From: Paramuribaculum sp.
GTDB lineage: Bacteria > Bacteroidota > Bacteroidia > Bacteroidales > Muribaculaceae
Direction of reading: 5' to 3'
NCBI GenBank assembly: GCA_022511125.1
Contig: JAFLSD010000002.1
Location: 219,749 to 283,748 of the forward strand
DNA: 64,000 bases
Positions 36,258 to 44,095 of this stretch are shown in pieces (positions within the stretch are counted from its first letter, which is position 1; the number at the start of each line of letters is the position of its first letter). Below the pieces are notes generated by a model. The model saw nothing but the letters and a program-made list of their open reading frames with translations. It ran no database searches and had not been told where the DNA came from. The translations under genes were made by a program, and so were the position numbers.

Positions 36258-37727
36258 TTATTGATTTACCAGCTGCTCGATAACTGCTGCCGCATCCTTC
36301 GCCTGCTGCAATGTGGCCGACACCTTGCGGAACTGTTGTAAAGCCTTGGTATAATCTCCTTGCAATGCCGCCATCACGCCGCGTGCATACTCGGCTGCAT
36401 CGGTGGTTCCGGCTTGGGCGAGATATTTTTCGGCCGACACCAAGTCGCCGCGTTGCATGGCAGAGTTGGCTGCGTTGAGGTTGGCAACGTCGCTCGTCGG
36501 ATACAGACGGGCTGCCGTTTCAAACACGTTGTTATACTGGTCGCTTCCGGGCTCCAACGAGTTGGCTAATTTTATCAGCTCGTTGATGCTCAACTTATAG
36601 GGAGCAACGGCGAAAATAGCCGCTATTTCATCTACATCAGTAAAGCTGCGGATGGTGTATTCGATTGTGTAGTCTGAATGACGCAGACCCGGATAAACTG
36701 TCTGAAGCAGGAATTTATAGGTCGCCGGATATGTAGTCTGAATCTTCGTATTCTTCGGATCCGGAGCAAGATTGCTGTCGATGATGGCGAGAATGCCCTC
36801 TTTGTCTTCCAGACCGGAACTTACCACGAATTCACGCAGACCTTCCCAGTCTTCAGGCTCGTAAGATGTTGTGATCAGACCTTCAGGGAATTTATAGAGA
36901 TTCTGAACGTAAGTTTTCAGAGCTTCCGTACGTCCTTTTGCCAGACGGATGTTGTTGTTGTAGGGACCTTCGGGCGATGCGAAACCTTTGATATGAAGTT
37001 TGTTGATAGTTATATCCTTATCGTTTTTCACCGAGTCGATAGTAGCGATGATTTTCGCCAGCTCACGAGCGTTTCCGCGGTAGTCGGGATAAATAACGGT
37101 CAGATTTACAGGGAAATCGATAAATGCCCTTCCTGAGAGTTCGCGAGTCTTTTCGGCTTCGGCCGTAACATTCAGATAGTAGAATTCCGGCATATATTTC
37201 ACTTCGTTCCACTTCGTTAGAGCCGAGCTACATTCGTCGAGCACCATGTTGCAGCATCCGTAGTCCGTACGGTTGATATACAGGCTCGCGCCGTTCATCC
37301 ACGGCTGATAGTCCACTGTCTGAACGAATGGCAACGAAGCCGGTCGTTTGCTGTATTTGAACGACGTTTCCATTTCTCCACCGATAGGTTTTTCGTCTTT
37401 TCGGAGATACTGGATATAACGGATCCGCCCGTAAAGACCTACAGGATTGAGAACCAAGGAATCCTTACCGTTTTTCAATACGGGATAGAAGATCGACGCG
37501 CGGTCGCCTTTCATCTCATATTCACCAAGGTTAAGATTCATGTTCACCGTCATTTTGTTGTCCTGACGGTTCATTTTCACTCCTGTAACGGGAAGTCCAC
37601 AGACTGTGCCCTGCGTAGCGGTTATTTTCTGAACTGCAAGAGGCTGATTGGCAGCCATGGCATTCAGGCTCGCGGTTATGGCGAGCATTGCGAATATCTT
37701 CGTCAATATGTTCTTTTTCATAATCAT
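36258..37727 (-). CDS. DUF3868-domain protein with OmpA-like and TPR regions
   Basis: 489 aa from the ATG at 37727 (a second ATG lies at 37721); a longer frame overlapping the DUF3575 stop is rejected. The signal peptide ends AMA-A. DUF3868 domain (about 30-160) with a YGCC Cys pair, OmpA-like FASPEGPYNNN ... AKGRTEALKTY, and C-terminal TPR-like helices (NAANSAMQRGDLVSAEKYL, VMAALQGDYTKALQQF). Very similar to the operon A homologue at 6359-7819 throughout, but it lacks that protein's last 20 or so charged residues. Its role in fimbrial biogenesis is inferred from the constant gene order. Confidence 0.85.
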   Translation of the reverse strand: MIMKKNILTKIFAMLAITASLNAMAANQPLAVQKITATQGTVCGLPVTGVKMNRQDNKMTVNMNLNLGEYEMKGDRASIFYPVLKNGKDSLVLNPVGLYGRIRYIQYLRKDEKPIGGEMETSFKYSKRPASLPFVQTVDYQPWMNGASLYINRTDYGCCNMVLDECSSALTKWNEVKYMPEFYYLNVTAEAEKTRELSGRAFIDFPVNLTVIYPDYRGNARELAKIIATIDSVKNDKDITINKLHIKGFASPEGPYNNNIRLAKGRTEALKTYVQNLYKFPEGLITTSYEPEDWEGLREFVVSSGLEDKEGILAIIDSNLAPDPKNTKIQTTYPATYKFLLQTVYPGLRHSDYTIEYTIRSFTDVDEIAAIFAVAPYKLSINELIKLANSLEPGSDQYNNVFETAARLYPTSDVANLNAANSAMQRGDLVSAEKYLAQAGTTDAAEYARGVMAALQGDYTKALQQFRKVSATLQQAKDAAAVIEQLVNQ

Positions 37728-37737
37728 CGTCCTCCCG

Positions 37738-38319
37738 TTAGAAAACATAAACCAAGTTGATAGCTGCTTTTGTAGGTCCGAAATAATTGTGATGGCCTTC
37801 GCCTATCTGATGGCTGCAGTCAGTGCAATTAAATCCTTTGTATTTCACATACACATAACCTACACCTATCTCGAACTCCATATTCCAGTGCTTCGACAAG
37901 GGAAGAGCGTAACCGTAGGCGATGCCGCCTCCTACCGCCCAGCCTTCGTAGCGGTGGTCGCGCAGTTTGCCGAAATCAGTTCCCAAAAACTTAATGTCGG
38001 TCCCGATATTGCCCACATTGAATCCGCCGCCTATTGCATGTATGCCTAAAAAGCTCTTTACGAACGGTTCGCAAAACCAGTAGCGAGCTTCCGGCTGCAC
38101 CAACCAATGTTTCCATTTATGGTTGTTGATCGGCCATAGATTCATCTGACCGGAAACGTCGAGCGACCAGCGTTTGGCCAACTTGAATTCCAAGCCCAGA
38201 TTGGGAGATAATGCCGCATCCGGCAATAGATTTGTTTTCAACGCCACATCCTGGCCTTTCGCACCCGCTATTCCAACAAGGGCGAAAATCAACAGAGGGA
38301 GTAGTCTTTTCATTTTCAT
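37738..38319 (-). CDS. DUF3575-domain outer-membrane protein
   Basis: 193 aa, first gene of operon B; signal peptide ending AGAKG-Q. Small beta-barrel pattern: VALKTNLLPDAAL, WKHWLVQPEARYWFCEPF, WNMEFEIGVGYVYV and a terminal NLVYVF. A Cys pair (FNCTDCSHQ) matches the pair in the operon A protein (YNCLDCASK). The 5' leader is about 146 nt. Only 10 nt separate its stop from the DUF3868 start. It probably sits in the outer membrane near the fimbrial export site (inference). Confidence 0.85.
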   Translation of the reverse strand: MKMKRLLPLLIFALVGIAGAKGQDVALKTNLLPDAALSPNLGLEFKLAKRWSLDVSGQMNLWPINNHKWKHWLVQPEARYWFCEPFVKSFLGIHAIGGGFNVGNIGTDIKFLGTDFGKLRDHRYEGWAVGGGIAYGYALPLSKHWNMEFEIGVGYVYVKYKGFNCTDCSHQIGEGHHNYFGPTKAAINLVYVF

Positions 38320-38471
38320 TACGTGTGTTTGGAACCAAATGGTTATTAAGTTATCTAAATAATTTCCTTATCGATATAGCTGTTTGAGAATATAGGTTAA
38401 ATCGCATAGCTAAAAAGACTTACAGCTGATCATCGTTTCCCGAATTTATCAGCAGAAAATTTTCCGAACGA

Positions 38472-38537
38472 CAAAATTAACGATTTATTACAAAATCGCC
38501 AAATATTTACCCCCCCCCACTGTTAATTCTTCTTAAA
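38472..38537 (-). promoter_or_regulatory. Fimbrial operon B promoter with G9 tract
   Basis: On the minus strand: -7 TAATTTTG (38479-38472), 20-nt spacer, consensus -33 TTTG (38503-38500), TAAATA, then nine G (38518-38510). The 19-nt upstream block reads ACTGTTAATTCTTCTTAAA on the plus strand (38519-38537). Element by element and in spacing this equals promoter A at 8569-8634, while the leaders downstream do not resemble each other. Confidence 0.85.
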
Positions 38538-38560
38538 TGGCCTTGCGTTGCTATTGTTTT

Positions 38561-38603
38561 AACAAAAAGTGGGGCTTCAGCGACGGTTTGTCACCAAAGC
38601 CCC
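38561..38603 (-). terminator. Intrinsic terminator of the SGNH esterase gene
   Basis: On the minus strand GGGGCTT (38603-38597) pairs with AAGCCCC (38577-38571), followed by AC and five T. It separates the esterase gene from fimbrial operon B on the same strand. Confidence 0.75.
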
Positions 38604-38629
38604 TATAACACTCTATATTTCAAATCTTC

Positions 38630-39745
38630 TTACTCGACGTATTTCTTTACGCTCGGAACTACCGCTTTCAACTTCGAGGTCACCACGTCAGCCTGCTGCT
38701 GGGCGCCAAGATCGGACGGATGGACGTAATCCACCCACGCATCCGGCGAGAAATTCAGTTCCTCCCGGGTTATATAGTAGAGATTGGGAGTGCCTGCCGC
38801 CTGCAGCTCGTCGAAAGCACGGCGCTGGGCGATGTTGGAATTGACATATTGTTCCCGCATTTTCGGGTTGGTCTCGGCATTGCTGTAGCCGGCATGTTCA
38901 ATCAGAATGATTGGAGCCTTCGAATTGGCTCGGAGGCTCTTAACTGCCGATATTACGAGGCCTTGAACCTCTTCAATCGACCTGCCGATAAGGTTTGGCA
39001 TGCAGTCAAGCACGTAAACTTCCGCATCGAGCTCGTTCAGCAACGAAATTAGCTCCGGTTCAAGACGGCCGTTGCCGGAAAAGCCTAAATTTATCACGGG
39101 ATAGTCGTTGAGATTGCGTCTGACGATGTTAACCCACGCCATTCCGGGACGTGAAGAGCATGCACCGTGGGCTATCGACGTTCCGTAGACAACAATAGGC
39201 TTGTCGGTTCTTTTGGGGAGGAATTTTATAGTACAGCTGTCGGGGATGCCTATCTCGAGGTTGGTCACTGTATTGTAAAGCGGAAGATTTAGCCTGTATT
39301 CAGGTGCTTTACCGTCGAAATCGGTGGGATACAGGTTCTGGAATGAATAGGTCACAGTGTCGCGGAATGAATAGTCGCTGAAGCAGATCTCTTGTTTCAT
39401 TCCGTCAGGAGAAATTCTGTAGAGGTCGACTCCCGACACTCCCGTTGCCGGCATGTGAGGCATAGAAATGGGACCCGTCACTGTATATCTTACGCGAATT
39501 GACGGCGCATCCGTTGTGAAATAGAGGGCCAGACCGGCTGAGTTAAGCGACAGATTCCATAGCGGTTCTCTGACATTCTGCTTTGCCCGGTCGGGCAGAC
39601 GGTGGTAGGACGACATCTCGTCCGTCCATCCTTGATTTTGTATTACCGGATAGCCGGCATCCATCGGATTCACCCATTTTGTCGCAGCTCCGAGGCTGAG
39701 CGACGGCAGTAGAAAAACCAATAATGGCAATAACGATTTCTTCAT
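38630..39745 (-). CDS. Secreted SGNH/GDSL hydrolase with N-terminal GxDLY domain
   Basis: 371 aa from the ATG at 39745. Signal peptide (LLPSLSLGAA). The N-terminal beta domain carries GVDLY, the hallmark of the GxDLY domain found before this esterase type. The SGNH domain follows: YGTSIAHGACSSRPG (catalytic Ser in GTS), LGFSGNG, an Asn/His-type block III/IV (DCMPNL, IEHAGYS), and the Asp-His pair in DYVHPSDLG. Known relatives remove acyl groups from polysaccharides or glycans. It is divergent from the fucosidase gene, which suggests work on a shared, acetylated host or plant glycan (inference). Confidence 0.88.
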   Translation of the reverse strand: MKKSLLPLLVFLLPSLSLGAATKWVNPMDAGYPVIQNQGWTDEMSSYHRLPDRAKQNVREPLWNLSLNSAGLALYFTTDAPSIRVRYTVTGPISMPHMPATGVSGVDLYRISPDGMKQEICFSDYSFRDTVTYSFQNLYPTDFDGKAPEYRLNLPLYNTVTNLEIGIPDSCTIKFLPKRTDKPIVVYGTSIAHGACSSRPGMAWVNIVRRNLNDYPVINLGFSGNGRLEPELISLLNELDAEVYVLDCMPNLIGRSIEEVQGLVISAVKSLRANSKAPIILIEHAGYSNAETNPKMREQYVNSNIAQRRAFDELQAAGTPNLYYITREELNFSPDAWVDYVHPSDLGAQQQADVVTSKLKAVVPSVKKYVE

Positions 39746-39775
39746 GATTAACAATGATTGACGAGTTTATTTATA

Positions 39776-39823
39776 CAAAATTAGTGAAATTATCCGCTAA
39801 TTCAATACTTTTCATTATTTTTG
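39776..39823. promoter_or_regulatory. Divergent promoters of the SGNH esterase and GH29 genes
   Basis: Minus: ATTG (39806-39803), 19-nt spacer, TAATTTTG (39783-39776) for the esterase. Plus: TATTTTTG (39816-39823) for the fucosidase, without a clear -33. The close layout allows joint control. Confidence 0.6.
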
Positions 39824-39853
39824 TCAAACACTTTAATGAAAACAGCAATTGCC

Positions 39854-42067
39854 ATGAAGAAAATCATTTTTACGGGACTTTTACTTACAGCTGCTATTAC
39901 ATCTATGGCAGCCGACACTTTAAAATTTGTCAACTCTATTCCTATTCTGCCAGAAGACACAAAAGAAACGGTGATTAATAAAGCCGCTCATGTTGTGCCG
40001 AATGCAAGACAGATAAAAGGTCTCGAAAATGAATTTATCGCATTTATCCATTGGGGGCCCAACACCTTCTCGGGAAGAGAATGGGGTTCGGGAATGGAAG
40101 ACCCGAAATTGTTCAATCCCACGGGTATCGATGCCGATCAGTGGGTTAAGACAATGAAGGATGCAGGGATGAAAATGGTAGTTATCACTGTGAAACATCA
40201 CGATGGCTACGTTCTGTGGCAAAGCCGGTATACCGATCATGGCATAATGCAGTCGCCCTATATGGACGGTAAGGCCGATGTGTTTAAAGAACTTTCAGAG
40301 GCTTGTGCTAAGTACGGCATGAAGCTCGGAGTATATCTTTCGCCGGCCGATCTCTATCAGATCGAGAGTCCGGAAGGCAACTACGGTAATCTTAGTAAGA
40401 AGACGCTAAGGACTATCCCGAGAGAAGTTGAAGGCCGTCCTTTCGAAAATCCGACTAAATTTCAGTTCGTTGTCGACGATTATAACGAATATTTCCTCAA
40501 TCAGCTTTTTGAGCTCCTCACTGAATATGGCCCGATTTATGAAGTCTGGTTTGACGGCGCCCAGCCGAAAGAAAAAGGAGGACAGACCTACGATTATAAT
40601 GCCTGGCTCGAACTCGTCCACACTCTTGCTCCCGATGCAGTGGTTTTCGGACGTGAAGACGTAAGATGGGTCGGAAATGAGGCCGGTGCCACAAGGGATA
40701 CCGAATGGAATGTCGTTCCTTACGAAGAAAATCCCGACTCTCTCAACAAAGGCTTCAATCATAGTCAGGACAAAGATATCGGTAGTATAGAAATGCTTCA
40801 GAAAGCAAAGTATCTGCATTACCAGTACCCGGAAGTCGACACATCGATTCGCGACGGATGGTTCTGGCGTGATGATGACAAACAGGCTGTTCGTTCTGCT
40901 GATGACATTTTCGATATTTACGAAAGGTCGGTTGGAGGAAACTCTGTGCTGATTCTCAACATTCCGCCGAATCCCGACGGACGTTTCTCCGATCGCGATG
41001 TCGCTTCTTTGTCTGAAGTCGGCAAAAGAATAAAGGAAACATATTCCGTGAATCTTCTCGAAGGCTGGAATGCTGCTCCCGAGCTTCTCGATGGCGACTG
41101 GCTGACCTCTGTGCCTTTCGAAGGAGAAATCATTTTGACCTCGTCGAAGCCCGCTACATTCAACCGCATCGCATTACAGGAAGCTGTCGCTAACGCAGGC
41201 GAAAGAATTGCCGAGCATGCAGTGGATGCATGGATCGACGGTGAATGGCAGGAAATAGCACGTGCCACTAACGTTGGATATAAGAGGATATTGCGCTTCC
41301 CCGACGTTACTACCGACAGGCTGCGTATCCGTTTGATTGATTCGCGCCTCACTCCTCAGCTGTCAACTGTTGCAGCCTACCACTATAATGCCCGTCCTCC
41401 TCAGCTGCAGACATCACGCTCAATCGACGGCCTGGTTTCAATTTATCCGAAACAAAGTGATTTCAATTGGAAAAACGGCCTGAAAGATGCTATTAAAAAT
41501 CTTTCGCAAGGCAGCGTTATTCACTATACTATCGACGGCTCTGAACCCACCGTAAACTCTCCTGTGTATGCCGGACCGTTCAAATTTGAAAACGGTGCCG
41601 TTAAGGCTGTCGCCGAGCTTAACGGCGAACTCGGACCGGTCGTTTCACAACAGTTCGGAATGATTAAGAATGGCTGGTCAGTAGTCGACGTAAAATCAAT
41701 GAACGATAGGTACAAGCCCGGTTTTGCAATTGATGCCGATCCTAAGACTTTCTGGACCAGTGATTCTACTAATCTTAATTTCACTATCGACCTCGGAGCG
41801 CTTCAGACCGTAAAAGGAGTTGTATATACACCCCAGACAGCGTTCTACGGCGAGGGAATGATAGAGACAGGAATAATAGAGACAAGCACCAACGGCAAAA
41901 AGTGGAATAAAGCAGGAACATTCGAATTCGGAAATCTCATCAACGATCCGACACCGCGCACGTTTATGCTCACAAAACCGGTAAAAGCCCGCTATATCCG
42001 CATCATACCCCAAAGAATAGCCGGGCAGAGCCGACTCGCCGCCATCGCAGAACTCGACGTCCTCTGA
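39854..42067 (+). CDS. Alpha-L-fucosidase, GH29 family, multi-domain
   Basis: 737 aa from the ATG at 39854, chosen because it gives a signal peptide (MKKIIFTGLLLTAAITSMA) and a leader of about 24 nt. The GH29 catalytic domain has FIHWGPNTFSGREW, TVKHHDGYVLW, YLSPADLYQ and EVWFDGAQP with the likely nucleophile Asp. Then come a beta-sandwich, a chitobiase-type C-terminal repeat (IHYTIDGSEPTVNSPVYAGPF) and an F5/8-type (CBM32-like) domain (FWTSDSTNLNFTIDLGALQTV ... ARYIRIIPQ). It removes fucose from glycans in the periplasm or at the surface. No SusC/D pair is nearby. Confidence 0.93.
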   Translation: MKKIIFTGLLLTAAITSMAADTLKFVNSIPILPEDTKETVINKAAHVVPNARQIKGLENEFIAFIHWGPNTFSGREWGSGMEDPKLFNPTGIDADQWVKTMKDAGMKMVVITVKHHDGYVLWQSRYTDHGIMQSPYMDGKADVFKELSEACAKYGMKLGVYLSPADLYQIESPEGNYGNLSKKTLRTIPREVEGRPFENPTKFQFVVDDYNEYFLNQLFELLTEYGPIYEVWFDGAQPKEKGGQTYDYNAWLELVHTLAPDAVVFGREDVRWVGNEAGATRDTEWNVVPYEENPDSLNKGFNHSQDKDIGSIEMLQKAKYLHYQYPEVDTSIRDGWFWRDDDKQAVRSADDIFDIYERSVGGNSVLILNIPPNPDGRFSDRDVASLSEVGKRIKETYSVNLLEGWNAAPELLDGDWLTSVPFEGEIILTSSKPATFNRIALQEAVANAGERIAEHAVDAWIDGEWQEIARATNVGYKRILRFPDVTTDRLRIRLIDSRLTPQLSTVAAYHYNARPPQLQTSRSIDGLVSIYPKQSDFNWKNGLKDAIKNLSQGSVIHYTIDGSEPTVNSPVYAGPFKFENGAVKAVAELNGELGPVVSQQFGMIKNGWSVVDVKSMNDRYKPGFAIDADPKTFWTSDSTNLNFTIDLGALQTVKGVVYTPQTAFYGEGMIETGIIETSTNGKKWNKAGTFEFGNLINDPTPRTFMLTKPVKARYIRIIPQRIAGQSRLAAIAELDVL

Positions 42068-42092
42068 TTCTGACGGGCAAGCCGTCAGTTTC
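42066..42092. terminator. Hairpin between fucosidase and L,D-transpeptidase genes
   Basis: CTGACGG (42070-42076) and CCGTCAG (42082-42088) with a GCAAG loop, between convergent stops. Only a TTT follows, so strength is uncertain. Confidence 0.5.
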
Positions 42093-42720
42093 AGACCGGA
42101 TCGGGAAGGATTATAACTTTCATCCCTACACTTACATGCTGTCGGAGAACCTCCAGATCTTCGTTTCGCATGCGAATGCAGCCATCGCTATCGCGTGTGC
42201 CCACACTCTCCGCCGATAATGTACCGTGTATGCCGATATGAGTGCTCTGCGGAGTGTTGAGTCTGAAAAACCACGGCCCGTAAGCGCCAAGCACTTTCCC
42301 TTTGCCGTCGTGGAAGTCATAAGGCCATCCCGATGAATTTTCTATCGATCTGATTTTATAATCGCCTTCCGGCGTTTTATGATCGCCCTGTCGCTTTTTT
42401 TGTCCTATTCCCTTGCCAAGGCAGACAGGAACCGACATGAGTGTTTCGCCCTTTTCGCGAACATATAGTGTACAATGTTCCTTATCTACCAGAATATGTT
42501 TCTCAGCGATGGAGTCTTTGCTAAGGACCGCTTGCCTGATTGAATCCTGGATAGCCTCCTCGGCAGCCAGGCATTCCGCTTCCGACATGGCTATCGAATC
42601 GGCTCGGCTGATAGTGTCGCTGAAGTGGTTCCCATAATCTTTTGCACCGCCCGTACAACTGATTGAACAACATACGACCGGCAACATAAACCCCGCTAAA
42701 AACTTTTGTATTTTATCCAC
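42091..42720 (-). CDS. L,D-transpeptidase (YkuD) lipoprotein
   Basis: 209 aa from GTG 42720. GTG 42732 or TTG 42750 are alternatives, but the latter coincides with the expected transcription start. The short start MDKIQKFLAG gives a proper lipoprotein signal (SISC). A D-S-I helical linker (DTISRADSIAM, AIQDSIRQ, SKDSIAEK) as in the 19600-20791 lipoproteins leads to the YkuD domain: LYVREKGE, then HIGIHGT and SDGCIRM with the catalytic Cys. It forms or exchanges peptidoglycan cross-links or attaches lipoproteins to peptidoglycan (family role). Single gene, convergent with the fucosidase. Confidence 0.88.
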   Translation of the reverse strand: MDKIQKFLAGFMLPVVCCSISCTGGAKDYGNHFSDTISRADSIAMSEAECLAAEEAIQDSIRQAVLSKDSIAEKHILVDKEHCTLYVREKGETLMSVPVCLGKGIGQKKRQGDHKTPEGDYKIRSIENSSGWPYDFHDGKGKVLGAYGPWFFRLNTPQSTHIGIHGTLSAESVGTRDSDGCIRMRNEDLEVLRQHVSVGMKVIILPDPV

Positions 42721-42757
42721 TACTTCGTTCACTTTGATTAATCTATCCAAAACAAGA

Positions 42758-42765
42758 CAAATTTA
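42758..42765 (-). promoter_or_regulatory. -7 box of the L,D-transpeptidase gene
   Basis: TAAATTTG on the minus strand. The predicted start of transcription is near 42751, which argues against the TTG at 42750 as start codon. Confidence 0.5.
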
Positions 42766-42797
42766 ATCAAAATATTTTAACCCATTAAAATCGGCAT

Positions 42798-43349
42798 TTA
42801 TTCTTTAATCGACGTCAAATCGCTGAATATCCTCCTATAACGCGGGATATACACTAAAAACGCCAATAATATTGCCGCTGCTATCGTCGCGACACAAAGC
42901 CAGAATCCCAAAACCGACTTCTCAAATATCTGAGGAAGGAAAACTGAGAAAATGACTGACAGTATTATTAACACAACTATCTCACCTGAAATGATTTGCA
43001 GCTTTAGCGATGTGATTTTAGAAAACAATTGGGCGGGTGTGACGCTGTAGATATCGATCGCTTTCACCTGACGGTAAAGATAATAGTACCATAAACTACC
43101 GATTAGAGCCACAATGGGTATTACCAACCTATAAGGGAATGAGATCCCGTCATCGTTACCTAACTTAAACCATATCAGGAAAAAGACCAATCCTAACAAA
43201 AGGTTTGTCATCGCCGTTTCCTTATATTTTTTTTCAAGCTTTGATTTAGCTGTGCCGGCACGCTGCGAGTCAATGCGGACATTCCCGTTTGTTTTAGCAA
43301 GCAGTTTGTCTATCAACGTCATATTGTTTTTCATTTCTTCTAAATCCAT
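42798..43349 (-). CDS. Four-helix membrane protein next to a sigma factor
   Basis: 183 aa. A soluble N-terminus of about 45 residues (with LIDKLLAKTNGNVRI) precedes four hydrophobic segments (about 47-62, 75-92, 120-137, 146-166) and a short charged tail. It starts 1 nt after the stop of the sigma factor gene, so the pair is surely co-transcribed. This is where an anti-sigma factor would sit, and the cytoplasmic N-terminus could bind the sigma factor, but no classical anti-sigma motif (ZAS, FecR) is visible. Function therefore inferred from context. Confidence 0.75.
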   Translation of the reverse strand: MDLEEMKNNMTLIDKLLAKTNGNVRIDSQRAGTAKSKLEKKYKETAMTNLLLGLVFFLIWFKLGNDDGISFPYRLVIPIVALIGSLWYYYLYRQVKAIDIYSVTPAQLFSKITSLKLQIISGEIVVLIILSVIFSVFLPQIFEKSVLGFWLCVATIAAAILLAFLVYIPRYRRIFSDLTSIKE

Positions 43350-43350
43350 A

Positions 43351-43845
43351 TTAAGCTAATTTTGAAAGTTTCTTCTTTATTCTCGAAATTCTTGTCGCTA
43401 CGGTATTCCTGTTGAATCCTACTATTTCCGCTATTTCTTCATACGGTTTCCCGTCAAGCCATAGGAGGATAATCGGTTTTTCAATCTCGTCTAAGCTATT
43501 TATCATCTGATACATACAGTCGAGCTTCTCTTTCTGCTCGTCATCAAACGTCGATAATAGTTCGGGATCGAGCTGATGTAACGGTGTGGTTTCTATTTTA
43601 GTTTTGCCCGAGCGAAGAACCATCAGAACTGAATTAACGGCTATTCTGTAAATAAACGTCGATATCTTGCTGTCACCCCTGAATTTGTCGAGCCCTTTCC
43701 AGATGGAGATATAGACTTCTTGCCTTAAATCTTCAAAAGGGTGGTTGAGCGTAGAGTAGAAATAACATATCTGATTGATTAACCTGGAATGTTCATCAAT
43801 CAGTTGCACAAATCTTTTTTCTTTTTCCGAGAATTTTCTCATCAT
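43351..43845 (-). CDS. ECF-type RNA polymerase sigma factor
   Basis: 164 aa with sigma region 2 (HPFEDLRQEVYISIWKGLDK followed by STFIYRIAVNSVL) and region 4 helix-turn-helix (YEEIAEIVGFNRNTVATRIS, then RIKKKL). No region 1 or 3, as in ECF (group 4) factors. It directs RNA polymerase to a small regulon, probably under control of the membrane protein that follows by 1 nt. A large inverted repeat lies 81-130 nt upstream of its start (43926-43975) and could be an operator. Confidence 0.9.
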   Translation of the reverse strand: MMRKFSEKEKRFVQLIDEHSRLINQICYFYSTLNHPFEDLRQEVYISIWKGLDKFRGDSKISTFIYRIAVNSVLMVLRSGKTKIETTPLHQLDPELLSTFDDEQKEKLDCMYQMINSLDEIEKPIILLWLDGKPYEEIAEIVGFNRNTVATRISRIKKKLSKLA

Positions 43846-43925
43846 ATTTCATTTTCCCCATAAGATGCATCAAAGCTTAAAAAAGTTTCATTCCGATCGA
43901 ATCATTTGCTTACTCATATAAAATC

Positions 43926-43975
43926 TGTATGCTATAACATGCAGTGTTTCTATCACTTGCATATTATAACATACA
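43926..43975. repeat. 18-bp inverted repeat upstream of the sigma factor
   Basis: TGTATGCTATAACATGCA (43926-43943) and TGCATATTATAACATACA (43958-43975) form an imperfect inverted repeat with two mismatches and a 14-nt loop. TATAACAT also recurs directly in both arms. No T-run is present. It lies between the kbl stop and the sigma factor start and looks more like a protein-binding site than a terminator. Confidence 0.6.
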
Positions 43976-44041
43976 AATCTGTTTTACGATATATGCCTAT
44001 CCCTTTCCACCCTTGTAATCCATATTTTCCGGGATAGCTCT

Positions 44042-44072
44042 GTTAATCCGGTAACCGTATTCACCGATTAAC
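44042..44072 (-). terminator. Possible hairpin downstream of kbl
   Basis: GTTAATC-C-GGT (44042-44052) pairs with ACCGATTAAC (44063-44072) with one bulged C. No T-run follows on the minus strand, so termination is uncertain. Confidence 0.35.
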
Positions 44073-44095
44073 CGAAAAGACAATGCACATGTAGT

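Noticed and set aside
8569-38537. Invertible promoters as in Bacteroides capsule loci
   Set aside because: No inverted repeats flank either fimbrial promoter and no invertase is in the window; the G run is the only switch-like feature.
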